A stretch of 64,000 bases of DNA, from the NCBI GenBank assembly GCA_022792175.1, contig JAAWAN010000023.1, positions 1 through 64,000 of the forward strand, in the 5' to 3' direction. This document shows positions 15,995 to 24,516 of the stretch, one piece after another (positions within the stretch are counted from its first letter, which is position 1; each line of letters starts with the position of its first letter). The stretch comes from Provencibacterium sp. (GTDB lineage: Bacteria > Bacillota > Clostridia > Oscillospirales > Ruminococcaceae). The position numbers and the translations under genes are program-made. The notes below the pieces were generated by a model. The model saw nothing but the letters and a program-made list of their open reading frames with translations. It did not search any database and was not told where the DNA came from.

Positions 15995-16976
15995 CTCTCT
16001 CCTCCAGCTGCCGGACGACGCACAAAGCCACCCAGCCGCCCTCCTCGCGCCTGTGAAGAATTTGCAGCCCTGCGCGGCGCAGACCGGTTAAAATATCCTC
16101 CTCGCGCTCGGTAATAATGCCGGAGAGCAACAGCTTCCCTTCCTCTTCCAGGCAGGATTTCAACGTATCCAGCATGGCTAGGATAACATCCGCTACAATA
16201 TTGGCAGCAATTACCGGATAACGTCGCGTACAAACCGCCGCGCGCAACGCCTCCTCTTTCATGATATCTCCGCAAAATGTATGCACCTTTTCCTCGGGAA
16301 TCCGGTTCTGCCGGTAATTTTCCCGGGCAATGCGCACAGCATTTTCATCAATATCCACCGCTGTTACCTCGGCCGCCCCCAGCAGAATGCAGGCAATGCC
16401 CAATATGCCGCTGCCGCAGCCCATATCCAGCACCGCTTCGCCTCCCTGCACCGTCTGCTCCAGCATCTCTAAACAGAGCCGGGTCGTGTAGTGAGTGCCT
16501 GTTCCAAAGCTAGCAGAAGGGTCAATCTCCAAAACGGCGCGGCCCCCGTTTTCCGGCAGGCTTTCCCAGGTGGGCTTAATCATCAGCCGCTCTCCAACCG
16601 GTATCGGCTTAAAATACTGCTTCCAGTTATCTGCCCAATCCTCCTCCCGGATCTGCCCGCATTCGGCCGCAAGCCGTCCCCAGCTGCAGGTGCTGTCCAT
16701 CGCGCGAAGCCGCTCAAGCTCATCGAGCAGCCGCTCAAGCTGCCGCGCCCCCTGCTCGTTATCCGCCAGATAAACCGTCAGGCTGGTTTCGCAGCTCCGA
16801 AGCGGATAAAGGCTTTCATCCACATAATCCCAGTGCGGGGTTTCGCTTTTTAGAAACGCTTCAAAATCCTCTGCGTCCTCTACCGTATAGCCGCCTACGC
16901 CCAGCTCAAGAAGAATGGCCGCAACCGGTTCTATTCCCTCATGAGTCGTATAGACCCGTATCTGTTTCCAATCCAT
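15987..16976 (-). CDS. prmA: Ribosomal protein L11 methyltransferase
   Basis: Methylates amino groups of ribosomal protein L11. The 329-residue protein has the N-terminal L11-recognition domain and the Rossmann methyltransferase domain: FGTGTHYTTRLCLEMLE, VLDMGCGSGILGIACILLGA, AVDIDENAV and VIAANIVADVILAM. It is first in the unit with rsmE, vanY and the PilN-like gene. The upstream 195-nt gap contains no recognisable gene. Confidence 0.95.
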   Translation of the reverse strand: MDWKQIRVYTTHEGIEPVAAILLELGVGGYTVEDAEDFEAFLKSETPHWDYVDESLYPLRSCETSLTVYLADNEQGARQLERLLDELERLRAMDSTCSWGRLAAECGQIREEDWADNWKQYFKPIPVGERLMIKPTWESLPENGGRAVLEIDPSASFGTGTHYTTRLCLEMLEQTVQGGEAVLDMGCGSGILGIACILLGAAEVTAVDIDENAVRIARENYRQNRIPEEKVHTFCGDIMKEEALRAAVCTRRYPVIAANIVADVILAMLDTLKSCLEEEGKLLLSGIITEREEDILTGLRRAGLQILHRREEGGWVALCVVRQLEERDA

Positions 16977-17154
16977 AAGTTCCCTCTTCCTATCCTTTTA
17001 TCTCATGTTTACGTTCGTCCTTCTTTAATAAAGCCCTTCTTCATTCGGAGATGATTTTTATTGCCGCACCATCAAAAATCGAGCAAACGGCTTATTTTTC
17101 CTGTCCCTTGCGGGAAGTCCGGGGGACCAGAACAAAATCTCCGTCTCTGTGGCT

Positions 17155-17182
17155 GATAAAACAGCTGGGGATTATTCCCAGC
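17155..17182 (-). terminator. Terminator overlapping the end of the DHHW-like gene
   Basis: On the minus strand AGCTGGG and CCCAGCT flank a short AATAATC loop and are followed by GTTTTATC. The stem contains the stop codon of the DHHW-like gene, so the coding end and terminator are merged. It closes the unit holding the acyltransferase-like pair. Confidence 0.6.
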
Positions 17183-18275
17183 TGCCGTTTTTTATACGGG
17201 AAATCGCATTGGAGTGCATAAAGGTATCCACCGAGTAAGCAAACAGAATTTCATCATATTGGGAGATACGAATATCCTGCAGCTGCTGCTCGGTCGCCTG
17301 CTGCAGGTCAAGCGCCCGGATATTGCGGTAATCGCAGGCGAGAAACGGGAGAACAGAAAACATCTGCCGGTCACAGAAGACCAGAAGGCTGTTGTTAAAC
17401 TTTCTCTGCTGCTCAATGTCCACTACCGGTGACTGTCCGCCGAGCATAACATCCAGCGGACTGCCGAGATCAGCCAGAAAGGTGGGAAAGAGCGTATAAT
17501 AAACCTTATCCGTCTCCTCATGATGCACAACGGAAAATTCCTTGCTGTCCCCGCGATAATAAAAAAGGCTGATCGTATCCGGTTCTACATTGCGAAACTC
17601 AACCCGGTGATAAAGGCTGCCATAGTATCGCTGCGGAAGGTGGGAAATTTCAAACCGATCCAGGCCATAGGGCGCGTTTCCCATCCGCCTGGAAACGGTC
17701 TCATAAACAAAATACCCCCCCTGCATGCTAAGCAGCGATTCCGTGCCGAAATAGAGAGACTGGCTATTATTCTGCAGCAGCGCAGAATAGACATCAATAC
17801 AGAACAGGCTGCCGGAAAAGTTTTTATATCGCTCATCAATAAACTGCTTCTGGTTATAAATTCGAGAATCGGAAAAAGAGGGCGTTGCGTTTTGGAGAAT
17901 GGCGCTCGCAGTGGGAATCAGCGTTATATAGGTGGGGATGGACTGCTGCTGCGCAAAATGGATAAGCGCCTCGGTATTGCTCTGCACATAGCTGCTGACT
18001 GGCTCCTCAATATTCTCAATCAGCCGGTTTTCGGTCAGAAATATCCCATCCTGCTCGCGAAAGCCCAGCAGATACCGCAGTTCCACCATCGCGCTGCGCA
18101 GCGTTCGGGAAAAAGGGACAGCTTCGCCCAGAAATGTCTCCATGCGCTCCACCGGCGTTCCTTGTGAAGGCTCCGGAAAAGGGAGGCCATACAGATAGGC
18201 ACGAAAAATACTGGCCAGAGAAAGCTCTACCATAATAAGCAGAATGAATACCGCCGATATTCTTTTGGAAAGCAA
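17172..18275 (-). CDS. DHHW/AlgJ-like SGNH protein lacking its catalytic motifs
   Basis: 367 residues, one N-terminal membrane anchor (about 7-27) and an extracytoplasmic domain aligned by eye with DHHW-family proteins that partner MBOAT acyltransferases. The family segment with TDHHWT appears as TESLLS at 178-183 (LYFGTESLLSMQGGYFVYE), and the block normally reading DSY before PFL appears as CDRQMFSVLPFLACDY, so catalytic Ser is Arg303. Flanking features are kept: TLIPTASAIL near 118, LGGQSPVVDIE near 278, and ALDLQQ. It starts with TTG after AGGAGGGG, 33 nt from the MBOAT gene. It is likely a non-catalytic homologue; a structural or binding role is inference. Confidence 0.75.
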   Translation of the reverse strand: MLSKRISAVFILLIMVELSLASIFRAYLYGLPFPEPSQGTPVERMETFLGEAVPFSRTLRSAMVELRYLLGFREQDGIFLTENRLIENIEEPVSSYVQSNTEALIHFAQQQSIPTYITLIPTASAILQNATPSFSDSRIYNQKQFIDERYKNFSGSLFCIDVYSALLQNNSQSLYFGTESLLSMQGGYFVYETVSRRMGNAPYGLDRFEISHLPQRYYGSLYHRVEFRNVEPDTISLFYYRGDSKEFSVVHHEETDKVYYTLFPTFLADLGSPLDVMLGGQSPVVDIEQQRKFNNSLLVFCDRQMFSVLPFLACDYRNIRALDLQQATEQQLQDIRISQYDEILFAYSVDTFMHSNAISRIKNGSWE

Positions 18276-18308
18276 GCTCTCCCCTCCTTTCGCAGCAGCG
18301 TAGCTCTC

Positions 18309-19631
18309 TTATATCAAAAACATAACGATTAAAATCATCAGGCCAAGATTGATCATCACCGATGAGATATCGGCACAGACAGGCCACTTTTTTTTAAAAA
18401 AGGCAGAAATCTTCGGCATAACCGGATAGCTGAGCAGCAGCCCCAAAGTCAGCACCCAGTAATTCTGGGACAAAATGTAAATAACAGTGTCATTATACCA
18501 CAGCCCCGGCTCAAAATGAAACATTGTTTTCAAAAAGGCGCCCCAGTCGTCAAAGGGCCGTGCCAGCAGTATAAGGGAGGTAAGAAACGCCAGCCAGGTA
18601 TAAATTTTGCCCAGCAGATAGGGCAGCTTTTCCAGCGCCCGGCCATAAAAATATTTTTCCGCAAGAAAAAACAAAGCCAGATAAAGCCCCCACCAGAGTC
18701 CATTCGGACTAAAAGAAAGCCATGCGCCATACAGCAGCATGCGGACAATCACCATGACGATATCCCCGGCATTGCTTCCCTGAAAAAGGACAGAAACGCT
18801 GGAAAACTGCCGGCGCAGGTAATCCATCCAGGAGATATTAAAGCGCTCCACCAGCTCCCGAACGCTGTGCGCATGCAGCGGGAAAAAGATGTTCCGGGGC
18901 ATTTTGAAGGAAAAAATCTGGCCCAATCCCCTTGCCACATCGCAATAGCCGCTGAAGATGAAATGAATGCTCAGTGCCAGCGAAAGTAGAAGCATCCAGC
19001 AGGAGAGCAACGTTCTGTCCCGCTCCTCAAGAGCAGCAAGCGACTGGTAGAAAGCAAAAAGGCTATCCCCCAAAACGACCTTTTTGGCTACCCCCTGCAT
19101 CATCAGCACCAGACCGGAGGAAACCGAGGAAAGGGTCAGCCGCTTCTTCTTCAGCTGCGGACGTATCAGTGTATATTTTACATAAGGGCCCCAAAAAATG
19201 CGCCCGAAAAAGCAGTTATAGAGTGCGAAATCCACCAGGTTCTGTTCAAACGGCGCTTCTCTGTGAAAAAGCTCCAGAAGATATCCGCTGGCAGAAAGGG
19301 TATAAATCCATATGCCGACAGGCGCAGACAGTCCCCGGCGGACACATAGCGCTCCATAGAGAATATATCCTCCCGATTTGATAAAAGAGAAAAGACAGGC
19401 CAACCTGCCTGCAGCCGGCCGTTTTGAAGAAAAATGAATGATACAGGCCATGCCATAATCAAAAAGGATGCCGGCAGCCATCAGCCAAAGAAAGTGTGGC
19501 TGCGCCAGCCCATAAAAACACAGGCTCAGCAGCAGCAAAGCAGTATTTTTAAAGCGATTGGGCAAAGCATAGTAGAGTAAAATGCCAGCAGGCAGGAAGA
19601 TTAAAAGAAACGTCAAACTGAAAAAGGTCAT
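18309..19631 (-). CDS. MBOAT family protein (AlgI-like) lacking both conserved histidines
   Basis: 440-residue multi-pass membrane protein of the MBOAT O-acyltransferase family, which moves acyl groups across the membrane to cell-wall or polysaccharide acceptors. The backbone is recognisable: FSLTFLLIFLPAGILLYY at the start, the FSGYCDVARGLGQIFSF block near 226 (YSDxAxGLG in relatives), then SVRELVERFNISWMDYLRRQ, and MLLYGAWLSFSPNGLWWG. In active members these last two read RRWHxSL and GLWHGA. Here the histidines are Asn265 and Leu305. It forms a two-gene unit with the equally degenerate DHHW-like protein. An active enzyme of altered chemistry cannot be excluded. Confidence 0.82.
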   Translation of the reverse strand: MTFFSLTFLLIFLPAGILLYYALPNRFKNTALLLLSLCFYGLAQPHFLWLMAAGILFDYGMACIIHFSSKRPAAGRLACLFSFIKSGGYILYGALCVRRGLSAPVGIWIYTLSASGYLLELFHREAPFEQNLVDFALYNCFFGRIFWGPYVKYTLIRPQLKKKRLTLSSVSSGLVLMMQGVAKKVVLGDSLFAFYQSLAALEERDRTLLSCWMLLLSLALSIHFIFSGYCDVARGLGQIFSFKMPRNIFFPLHAHSVRELVERFNISWMDYLRRQFSSVSVLFQGSNAGDIVMVIVRMLLYGAWLSFSPNGLWWGLYLALFFLAEKYFYGRALEKLPYLLGKIYTWLAFLTSLILLARPFDDWGAFLKTMFHFEPGLWYNDTVIYILSQNYWVLTLGLLLSYPVMPKISAFFKKKWPVCADISSVMINLGLMILIVMFLI

Positions 19632-19653
19632 CTGCCAGCTCCCTCCTGCCTAT

Positions 19654-20256
19654 TCATTCTGCTTCCAGGCTTTTCAGTGCTTTCAAAAAATCTTCCCGCG
19701 CACAGGAATGGTTCAGATACTGCAGCAGCGCTCCTGCACTCATATGAGCGGGCAGCTGCAAAAGAGCCTGCAGCCGCCTGCGGCGTGCCGCGCTGTCCGG
19801 CCGCCCGCTGAGGCCCAATGAAAAAAGATCCGCCTTACTCAGTGCCGTAGCCTCTAAAGGCTCCGAAGCTCCCCTCTCCCCAACTACCACGCCCGCGCGG
19901 ATAAAAGTATCCACCAGCAGCTGATCGCCTATGCCCTCTACTCCCAGCTTTCCTTCTTTAGAGGGGGCGGCCTTTCGCCGCTCCTTCCCGAAAATATCCG
20001 GAGTATAAAGCTGTATCAGCTTTTGAGACGGAACTGTCCCTTTCAGATAACCGCGTATTTTAAAGCCGGCCGCGTCCGAATCAGTCAGAATTATCAGCCC
20101 ATCCTTCTTGGCCAGCGCGCGCAGATAGGCAAGCTTTTCCGGGTTGCGGAAGATGCGAAACCCATCCGTTGTAATAATCAGCGCATCCACCAAGCGGGAA
20201 AGCTTTATCTGGTCATATTTTCCTTCCACCACCAGCGGACGGTCCAGTTTCAGCAT
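19654..20256 (-). CDS. RNase M5-like toprim protein (DUF4093)
   Basis: About 200 residues. The N-terminal toprim fold includes PLVVEGKYDQIKLSRLVDA with the conserved Glu, and LIILTDSDAAGFKIR with the Asp-x-Asp metal site. The C-terminal DUF4093 region has KLGVEGIGDQLLVD, KADLFSLGLSGRPDSAARR and LPAHMSAGALLQYLN. Relatives are linked to RNase M5, which matures 5S rRNA; that activity is plausible but not shown. The start is ATG at 20256, overlapping the 3' end of holA by 7 nt. It follows the MBOAT gene on the same strand with a 22-nt gap. Confidence 0.88.
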   Translation of the reverse strand: MLKLDRPLVVEGKYDQIKLSRLVDALIITTDGFRIFRNPEKLAYLRALAKKDGLIILTDSDAAGFKIRGYLKGTVPSQKLIQLYTPDIFGKERRKAAPSKEGKLGVEGIGDQLLVDTFIRAGVVVGERGASEPLEATALSKADLFSLGLSGRPDSAARRRRLQALLQLPAHMSAGALLQYLNHSCAREDFLKALKSLEAE

Positions 20257-21308
20257 GCGCCCCGCCCCTTTCCCGGCTCCCGGATAAAGAGCGCCGTCAC
20301 CGCCGACTGCAGCACCGTCTGCGCATCGTTCGAGGTGGATTTGAGACGAAGGTCCGCATCTGAAAGGATATCCAGCGCATAGCAAATATATTGCTCACTG
20401 AGCCCCCGCTGGTCGCGCAGCGCATTTTCAAGCGCAAAGGTTCGGCGGCCATAGCCAAAGTCCTCCGCCGCCCGCGCAACGCCTATCCCAGCCGCCGATG
20501 CCGCCCGCGCCCGATAAAGGTCGATATAGCACTGTGCCAGCGTTCCCACAATCGTCTCCTGCGGTATGCGCAGCACCAGTAAATCCTGCAGAATCTGCAT
20601 GGCCTGCTCATAATTTCCCCGCAAAACCGCGCGCGAAAGCTGAAAGATATGGTCCTCCGCCTGACGGACCACCAGCGTTCCCACATCCGCTTCGGAAATT
20701 TCGCCTCCGGGGCGGTAGGCGCACAGCTTATCCAGCTCGGAATAGAGCGCCGCCATCTCCCGGCCGCAGCGGGCTAAAAGCAGCTTCTGGGCAGAGGGCG
20801 TCAGCGTGCAGCCGGCCTTTTCGGCGCGCTGGCGAAGGAGCTTTAACAGATCGGTTTCCGTGCGCTCCCTCAGCTGAATTACCGTTCCATATTTGTCAAA
20901 AAGCTTAATCAGCTTTTTCGATTTTTCATCCCGCTTGTCATCTACTGCCCCGCTTTTTTCCAGAAAAACTGCGCGGCAGTCATCATAGAGCTGTTTAAAC
21001 AGCCCCTCCAGCTCTTTAAACAGCTCTGCGCTGATCTCCTTAGGCACCACATCGAAAACAAGGACCGTTTTATAATCGGCCATCATCGGGGGGCTGAGCA
21101 GCGCATCGGCAAGCTTCTGCGGCTCTAGGAGGGCAAAGTCCATACGGATATCGTTAAATGCAGAGAGACCGCCCTGCGGCCGCTTACCCAAAATTTTATC
21201 CAGATAAGCCTTTTTCAGATATTCCTCGTTCCCATAGATAAAAACGGGAGAGCAAAGCTTTCCCTCTTTGAGCGCTAACTGGAGAGATTTCTCATCTGAC
21301 AGGTTCAT
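20250..21308 (-). CDS. holA: DNA polymerase III subunit delta
   Basis: Clamp-loader subunit that opens the sliding clamp during replication. 352 residues, as usual. The N-terminal part has VFIYGNEEYLKKAYLDKIL; the C-terminal collar has VLRGNYEQAMQILQDLLVLR and YGRRTFALENALRDQ. Its ATG overlaps the comEC stop (ATGA). The comEC-holA pair is conserved in Firmicutes. Confidence 0.92.
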   Translation of the reverse strand: MNLSDEKSLQLALKEGKLCSPVFIYGNEEYLKKAYLDKILGKRPQGGLSAFNDIRMDFALLEPQKLADALLSPPMMADYKTVLVFDVVPKEISAELFKELEGLFKQLYDDCRAVFLEKSGAVDDKRDEKSKKLIKLFDKYGTVIQLRERTETDLLKLLRQRAEKAGCTLTPSAQKLLLARCGREMAALYSELDKLCAYRPGGEISEADVGTLVVRQAEDHIFQLSRAVLRGNYEQAMQILQDLLVLRIPQETIVGTLAQCYIDLYRARAASAAGIGVARAAEDFGYGRRTFALENALRDQRGLSEQYICYALDILSDADLRLKSTSNDAQTVLQSAVTALFIREPGKGRGAC

Positions 21309-23452
21309 TCGCTTTCCCCTCCCTGATAAATACGAAAGGTATAAGAGGTGAACATTCCCGCCTCCTCAAAAGCCTTCATCCGTTCCCCATCCCGGCGCTC
21401 TTTAATCAGCGTCCAGCCGCGGATAATCCCCTGCGTTTGCAGATCGCTTTTCATTATAACACAGTTTTCGTTGGTTTTTAAGAGCTTTGCACCGCCAAAA
21501 TCAAATTCGCAGCCCACCCCGCAGGAGCAGGGAAGCAGCTGCAGTTTTACGCCGAGTATCTCCAGCTGCTCTACCCGGGCGCGGTTTTGCACCTTCTGCC
21601 CCAAAGGGAGCGCATAGAGAATGTTCTCCGTGTATCGGCCCTCTGCGGGCATCACCACCTGCCGGGGCGGATATCGCCGAAAAAGGGCGGGGGTGCCTGC
21701 CGCTTTCTCATTATCCAGGCTGGTAGAAAGAGCGAGCTGCAGCTTATCGACCTGCTGGTCCCGCAGATAACTCTCAATCACCCGGCCCTGATAGGCCGTT
21801 TGAGGAAAACCGATCAGCGCCGCCTGCTTGCCGCTGATGAGTACGGCGGCATCCATTCCGGGAAAGACGGTGAGCTGCACGGTACCGCGGTAAAGAAGGC
21901 CGGCAGAGAGCATTCCAATTGCGAGCACACCTGCCCCCAACAGCGCACAGAGCCTGCATGTGCGCCGCTCTGCATGCCGAAATGCCAGAACCAGCGCGCC
22001 CAGATAGAAAAGAATCACCAACCACTGCAAAAACTCATAGTGCACCGGCAGCATGGCAAAGGGAAGCGAGGAAAACAGCGCCGCCAATCCCGCAAGCAGC
22101 CGGACGAGGGCCGCCGTCAGCACCGAAATAAGCTTGGCCGGCAAAAACAGAAACGGAAAAATCGACAGCAGCAGAGCGACCGCGGCCAGCCAGAGCGCCA
22201 GCGCCGCTATCGGTGTCGCCAATGCGGATACGAGCGGCGCCACCAGCGAGAAGGTATCAAACAGATAAATCTGCACTGGCAGAGTAAATAAAAATGCCGC
22301 CAGCGAAATGCCAAAGGAGTCGAGCAGCAGCTCCCATATTTTTCCTGTTGGGCTCTCCTTCCGAAAAATTCCGCTGCAGGCGGCCTTCATCCGGCTGGTG
22401 AGCCCGGGGCCGGCAAACAGAATGCCCATGCAGGCGCCAAAGGAGAGAAGAAAACCGGCACTGAGCGCACTGAAGGGGTCGCATAGACATTCTGTCAGCA
22501 TGGCAAACCCCAGGGCGCTCGGCGGGTCATACCGCTCGCCGGCCGCCATGGCTATCAGCGAAAGGGCGCTCATCAGTCCGGCCCGAACGGCGGAGGCCGT
22601 AAATCCGGCGAGCGCGACAAACAGGAGGATAAACGGCAGCGCCAGCAGGCCGCTTTTTCGCCTGGAAATCCCTACAAAGCGCAGCGCATGCATGAAAAGC
22701 GCGGCAACCAGCGAAACATGAAAACCGGATACCGACATCAAATGGACAATTCCCGCACGGCGAAAGTCCAGCAGCAGCTCTTCGCTCAGCTCCTGCTTCT
22801 GCCCCAAAAGCAGGGCATTGACCAGCACCGCCGCATCCGGAGCGAGCATGCGCTTATTCTGTCGCATAAGATACTCCCGCAGCGCGGTGACATAGTAGCC
22901 GGGCGAGCGCTCCGCCTGCTCTTTAGAAATCAGCTGCGGCTCCTCCTGAAAGCTTCCGGCAAGAAGAATCCCGCTCGAAAGGTTCATCCAGCGGTATTTC
23001 CCCTCTGCATCCGGCAGCTGCAGGCTCACATAACCGCGAAGCTCCTCGTTAAGCCCGGTCGGCAGGCGCGAAGAGGCATAAATCTGCAGGTTAGTCTTAA
23101 GAACCCGCCCGTCTTTAAGAGGAATACGGGCTTCCAGAAGATAGCGGGCCTGCTGTTCATAATAGCTGATCTCACTGACCCGGCCTTTGAGATAAACGGT
23201 GCGGCCATCCAGCGACTGTACCGGCCTGATATACCGCGCCTGCCGCCATGCCGCTAACCCCATCGCCACTGCCGCCGTCAGCAGAAGGCAGAAGACCGCT
23301 TTTCTCTGCGCGCGGCGCAAAAGCAAAAGGGAAAGCCCACTGCAAAGCAGCAGAAAAAGGCCGACTGCGACCGAAAAATTAAAGCCAAAAACAAGGGCGG
23401 CCGCTGTGGATAAGAAAAACACCAACCCTATCCCAAACAGCGGCCGCCTCAT
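21305..23452 (-). CDS. comEC: ComEC/Rec2-type DNA uptake channel with degenerate MBL domain
   Basis: 715-residue polytopic protein of the competence DNA-transport family. It carries N-terminal helices, a DUF4131-type soluble part (about 60-190), then the competence domain with LNALLLGQKQELSEELLLDFR-type sequence (cited in part), GIVHLMSVSGFHVSLVAALF and FTASAVRAGLMSAL. The C-terminal 200 residues occupy the place of the metallo-beta-lactamase domain (LTVFPGMDAAVLIS) but the metal motif HxHxDH is absent; the matching position reads LALSTSLDNEKAAGTP. DNA passage may remain, but the nuclease-like domain looks inactive. Next genes are holA and DUF4093. Confidence 0.88.
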   Translation of the reverse strand: MRRPLFGIGLVFFLSTAAALVFGFNFSVAVGLFLLLCSGLSLLLLRRAQRKAVFCLLLTAAVAMGLAAWRQARYIRPVQSLDGRTVYLKGRVSEISYYEQQARYLLEARIPLKDGRVLKTNLQIYASSRLPTGLNEELRGYVSLQLPDAEGKYRWMNLSSGILLAGSFQEEPQLISKEQAERSPGYYVTALREYLMRQNKRMLAPDAAVLVNALLLGQKQELSEELLLDFRRAGIVHLMSVSGFHVSLVAALFMHALRFVGISRRKSGLLALPFILLFVALAGFTASAVRAGLMSALSLIAMAAGERYDPPSALGFAMLTECLCDPFSALSAGFLLSFGACMGILFAGPGLTSRMKAACSGIFRKESPTGKIWELLLDSFGISLAAFLFTLPVQIYLFDTFSLVAPLVSALATPIAALALWLAAVALLLSIFPFLFLPAKLISVLTAALVRLLAGLAALFSSLPFAMLPVHYEFLQWLVILFYLGALVLAFRHAERRTCRLCALLGAGVLAIGMLSAGLLYRGTVQLTVFPGMDAAVLISGKQAALIGFPQTAYQGRVIESYLRDQQVDKLQLALSTSLDNEKAAGTPALFRRYPPRQVVMPAEGRYTENILYALPLGQKVQNRARVEQLEILGVKLQLLPCSCGVGCEFDFGGAKLLKTNENCVIMKSDLQTQGIIRGWTLIKERRDGERMKAFEEAGMFTSYTFRIYQGGESE

Positions 23453-23480
23453 TCATGCTCACTCCCGTGCTGTCATCTAT

Positions 23481-23526
23481 GCAGCAGCTTTTAGCAAAGG
23501 CCTTTAAAGCTGCTGCGTACATCCTT
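23481..23526. other. 11-bp stem hairpin between phosphoribosyltransferase and comEC
   Basis: GCAGCAGCTTT (23481-23491) pairs perfectly with AAAGCTGCTGC (23516-23526); the loop contains the palindrome AAAGGCCTTT. No U-tract follows on either strand, so a processing or stabilising structure in the minus-strand transcript is as likely as termination. Confidence 0.45.
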
Positions 23527-23546
23527 CTGCTTTGTCCGGCAGGCTT

Positions 23547-24086
23547 CTACCTGGTAAACACCGGCAGCGGAGCCAGATAAATAATGTCCTTGCGCTCCAT
23601 AGCGTCTCCCTCTGCCAACACGGCCGCCCGGCCGGAAATAATTCCCCCCGCCTTCTCTACAAGGCTTTCCAGCGAATGCAGTGAACGGCCGGTGCTGATT
23701 ACATCATCCACAATCAAGACGCGCCTATCTTTAAGATATGCCAGATCCTCCGCATCCAGATAGAGCTTCTGAATGTCGGCGGTCGTAATGGATTTTACCT
23801 CCACCGCCACCGGGTCGCGCATATACAGCTTCACGCTTTTGCGCGCCAGAATATATTTTTTCCCCGACTGGCGGGACATTTCATAGGCGAGCGGAATCCC
23901 CTTGCTTTCGGCAGTCAGCAGCACATCATATTCCGGAACACGCTTTAACAGCTCGGTGGCGGAGGCAACCGTCATCTCCACATCGGAAAACATGATGAAT
24001 GCCGCGATAGAAAGGTGCTCATCCACTTTGCAGATCGGAAGCTGGCGGGTAAGACCAGCAACCTTCAGTTCATAGTATTCAGACAT
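23547..24086 (-). CDS. Adenine phosphoribosyltransferase-like protein
   Basis: 179-residue type I phosphoribosyltransferase. The PRPP loop is VLIVDDVISTGRSLHSLESL near residue 121, and the core has VLLTAESKGIPLAYEMSR and KKYILARKSVKLYM, the pattern of Apt-like proteins. The clostridial group next to HIT and alaS genes is usually annotated as a purine phosphoribosyltransferase or regulator; the base used is unclear. It lies 54 nt after the HIT gene. Confidence 0.82.
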   Translation of the reverse strand: MSEYYELKVAGLTRQLPICKVDEHLSIAAFIMFSDVEMTVASATELLKRVPEYDVLLTAESKGIPLAYEMSRQSGKKYILARKSVKLYMRDPVAVEVKSITTADIQKLYLDAEDLAYLKDRRVLIVDDVISTGRSLHSLESLVEKAGGIISGRAAVLAEGDAMERKDIIYLAPLPVFTR

Positions 24087-24140
24087 TTTGCGTCTCTCCC
24101 TTCAACAGGTTTCTGCAGCCGGAAAACGGGCGCGCTTTGC

Positions 24141-24479
24141 TCAGCCCGGAGGCCAGGCAAGCTTTCGCTTGGCAAGCACATGAAAATGCAGGTGGCCAAC
24201 CGTCTGTCCGCCGTCATCTCCGACATTTGTCACTACCCGGTAGCCATTATCCAAATCCAGCTGGCGAGCAATGCTGGCAATTACCTCAAAGATATGCGCA
24301 ACCTGATTGCTGTTGTTAGCATCAATCTCCAAGGCACTGCCGATATGCTTTTTGGGAATCACCAGAAAATGAACCGGCGCCTGTGGCGCAGCATCATAAA
24401 AAGCAAGCACCTGATCATCTTCAAAAATTTTGGTGGACGGGATCTCCCCCGCCGCAATCTTACAGAAAATACAATCCAT
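24141..24479 (-). CDS. HIT family nucleotide hydrolase (HinT-like)
   Basis: 112 residues. It begins CIFCKIAAGEIPSTKIFED and ends in the histidine triad GQTVGHLHFHVLAKRKL, both typical of HinT purine phosphoramidases that hydrolyse AMP-linked compounds such as adenylated amines. It lies 37 nt downstream of alaS; HinT proteins can remove aminoacyl-adenylates, so the position next to a tRNA synthetase is functionally sensible. Confidence 0.92.
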   Translation of the reverse strand: MDCIFCKIAAGEIPSTKIFEDDQVLAFYDAAPQAPVHFLVIPKKHIGSALEIDANNSNQVAHIFEVIASIARQLDLDNGYRVVTNVGDDGGQTVGHLHFHVLAKRKLAWPPG

Positions 24480-24516
24480 CCTTTGTGACCATTCCTTTCC
24501 TGAAAGTTTGCTGCTT

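Noticed and set aside
17172-18275. Annotating the gene as an active DHHW-type acetyltransferase partner
   Set aside because: The DHHW and DSY motifs that define catalysis are replaced, so only a non-catalytic homologue can be supported.
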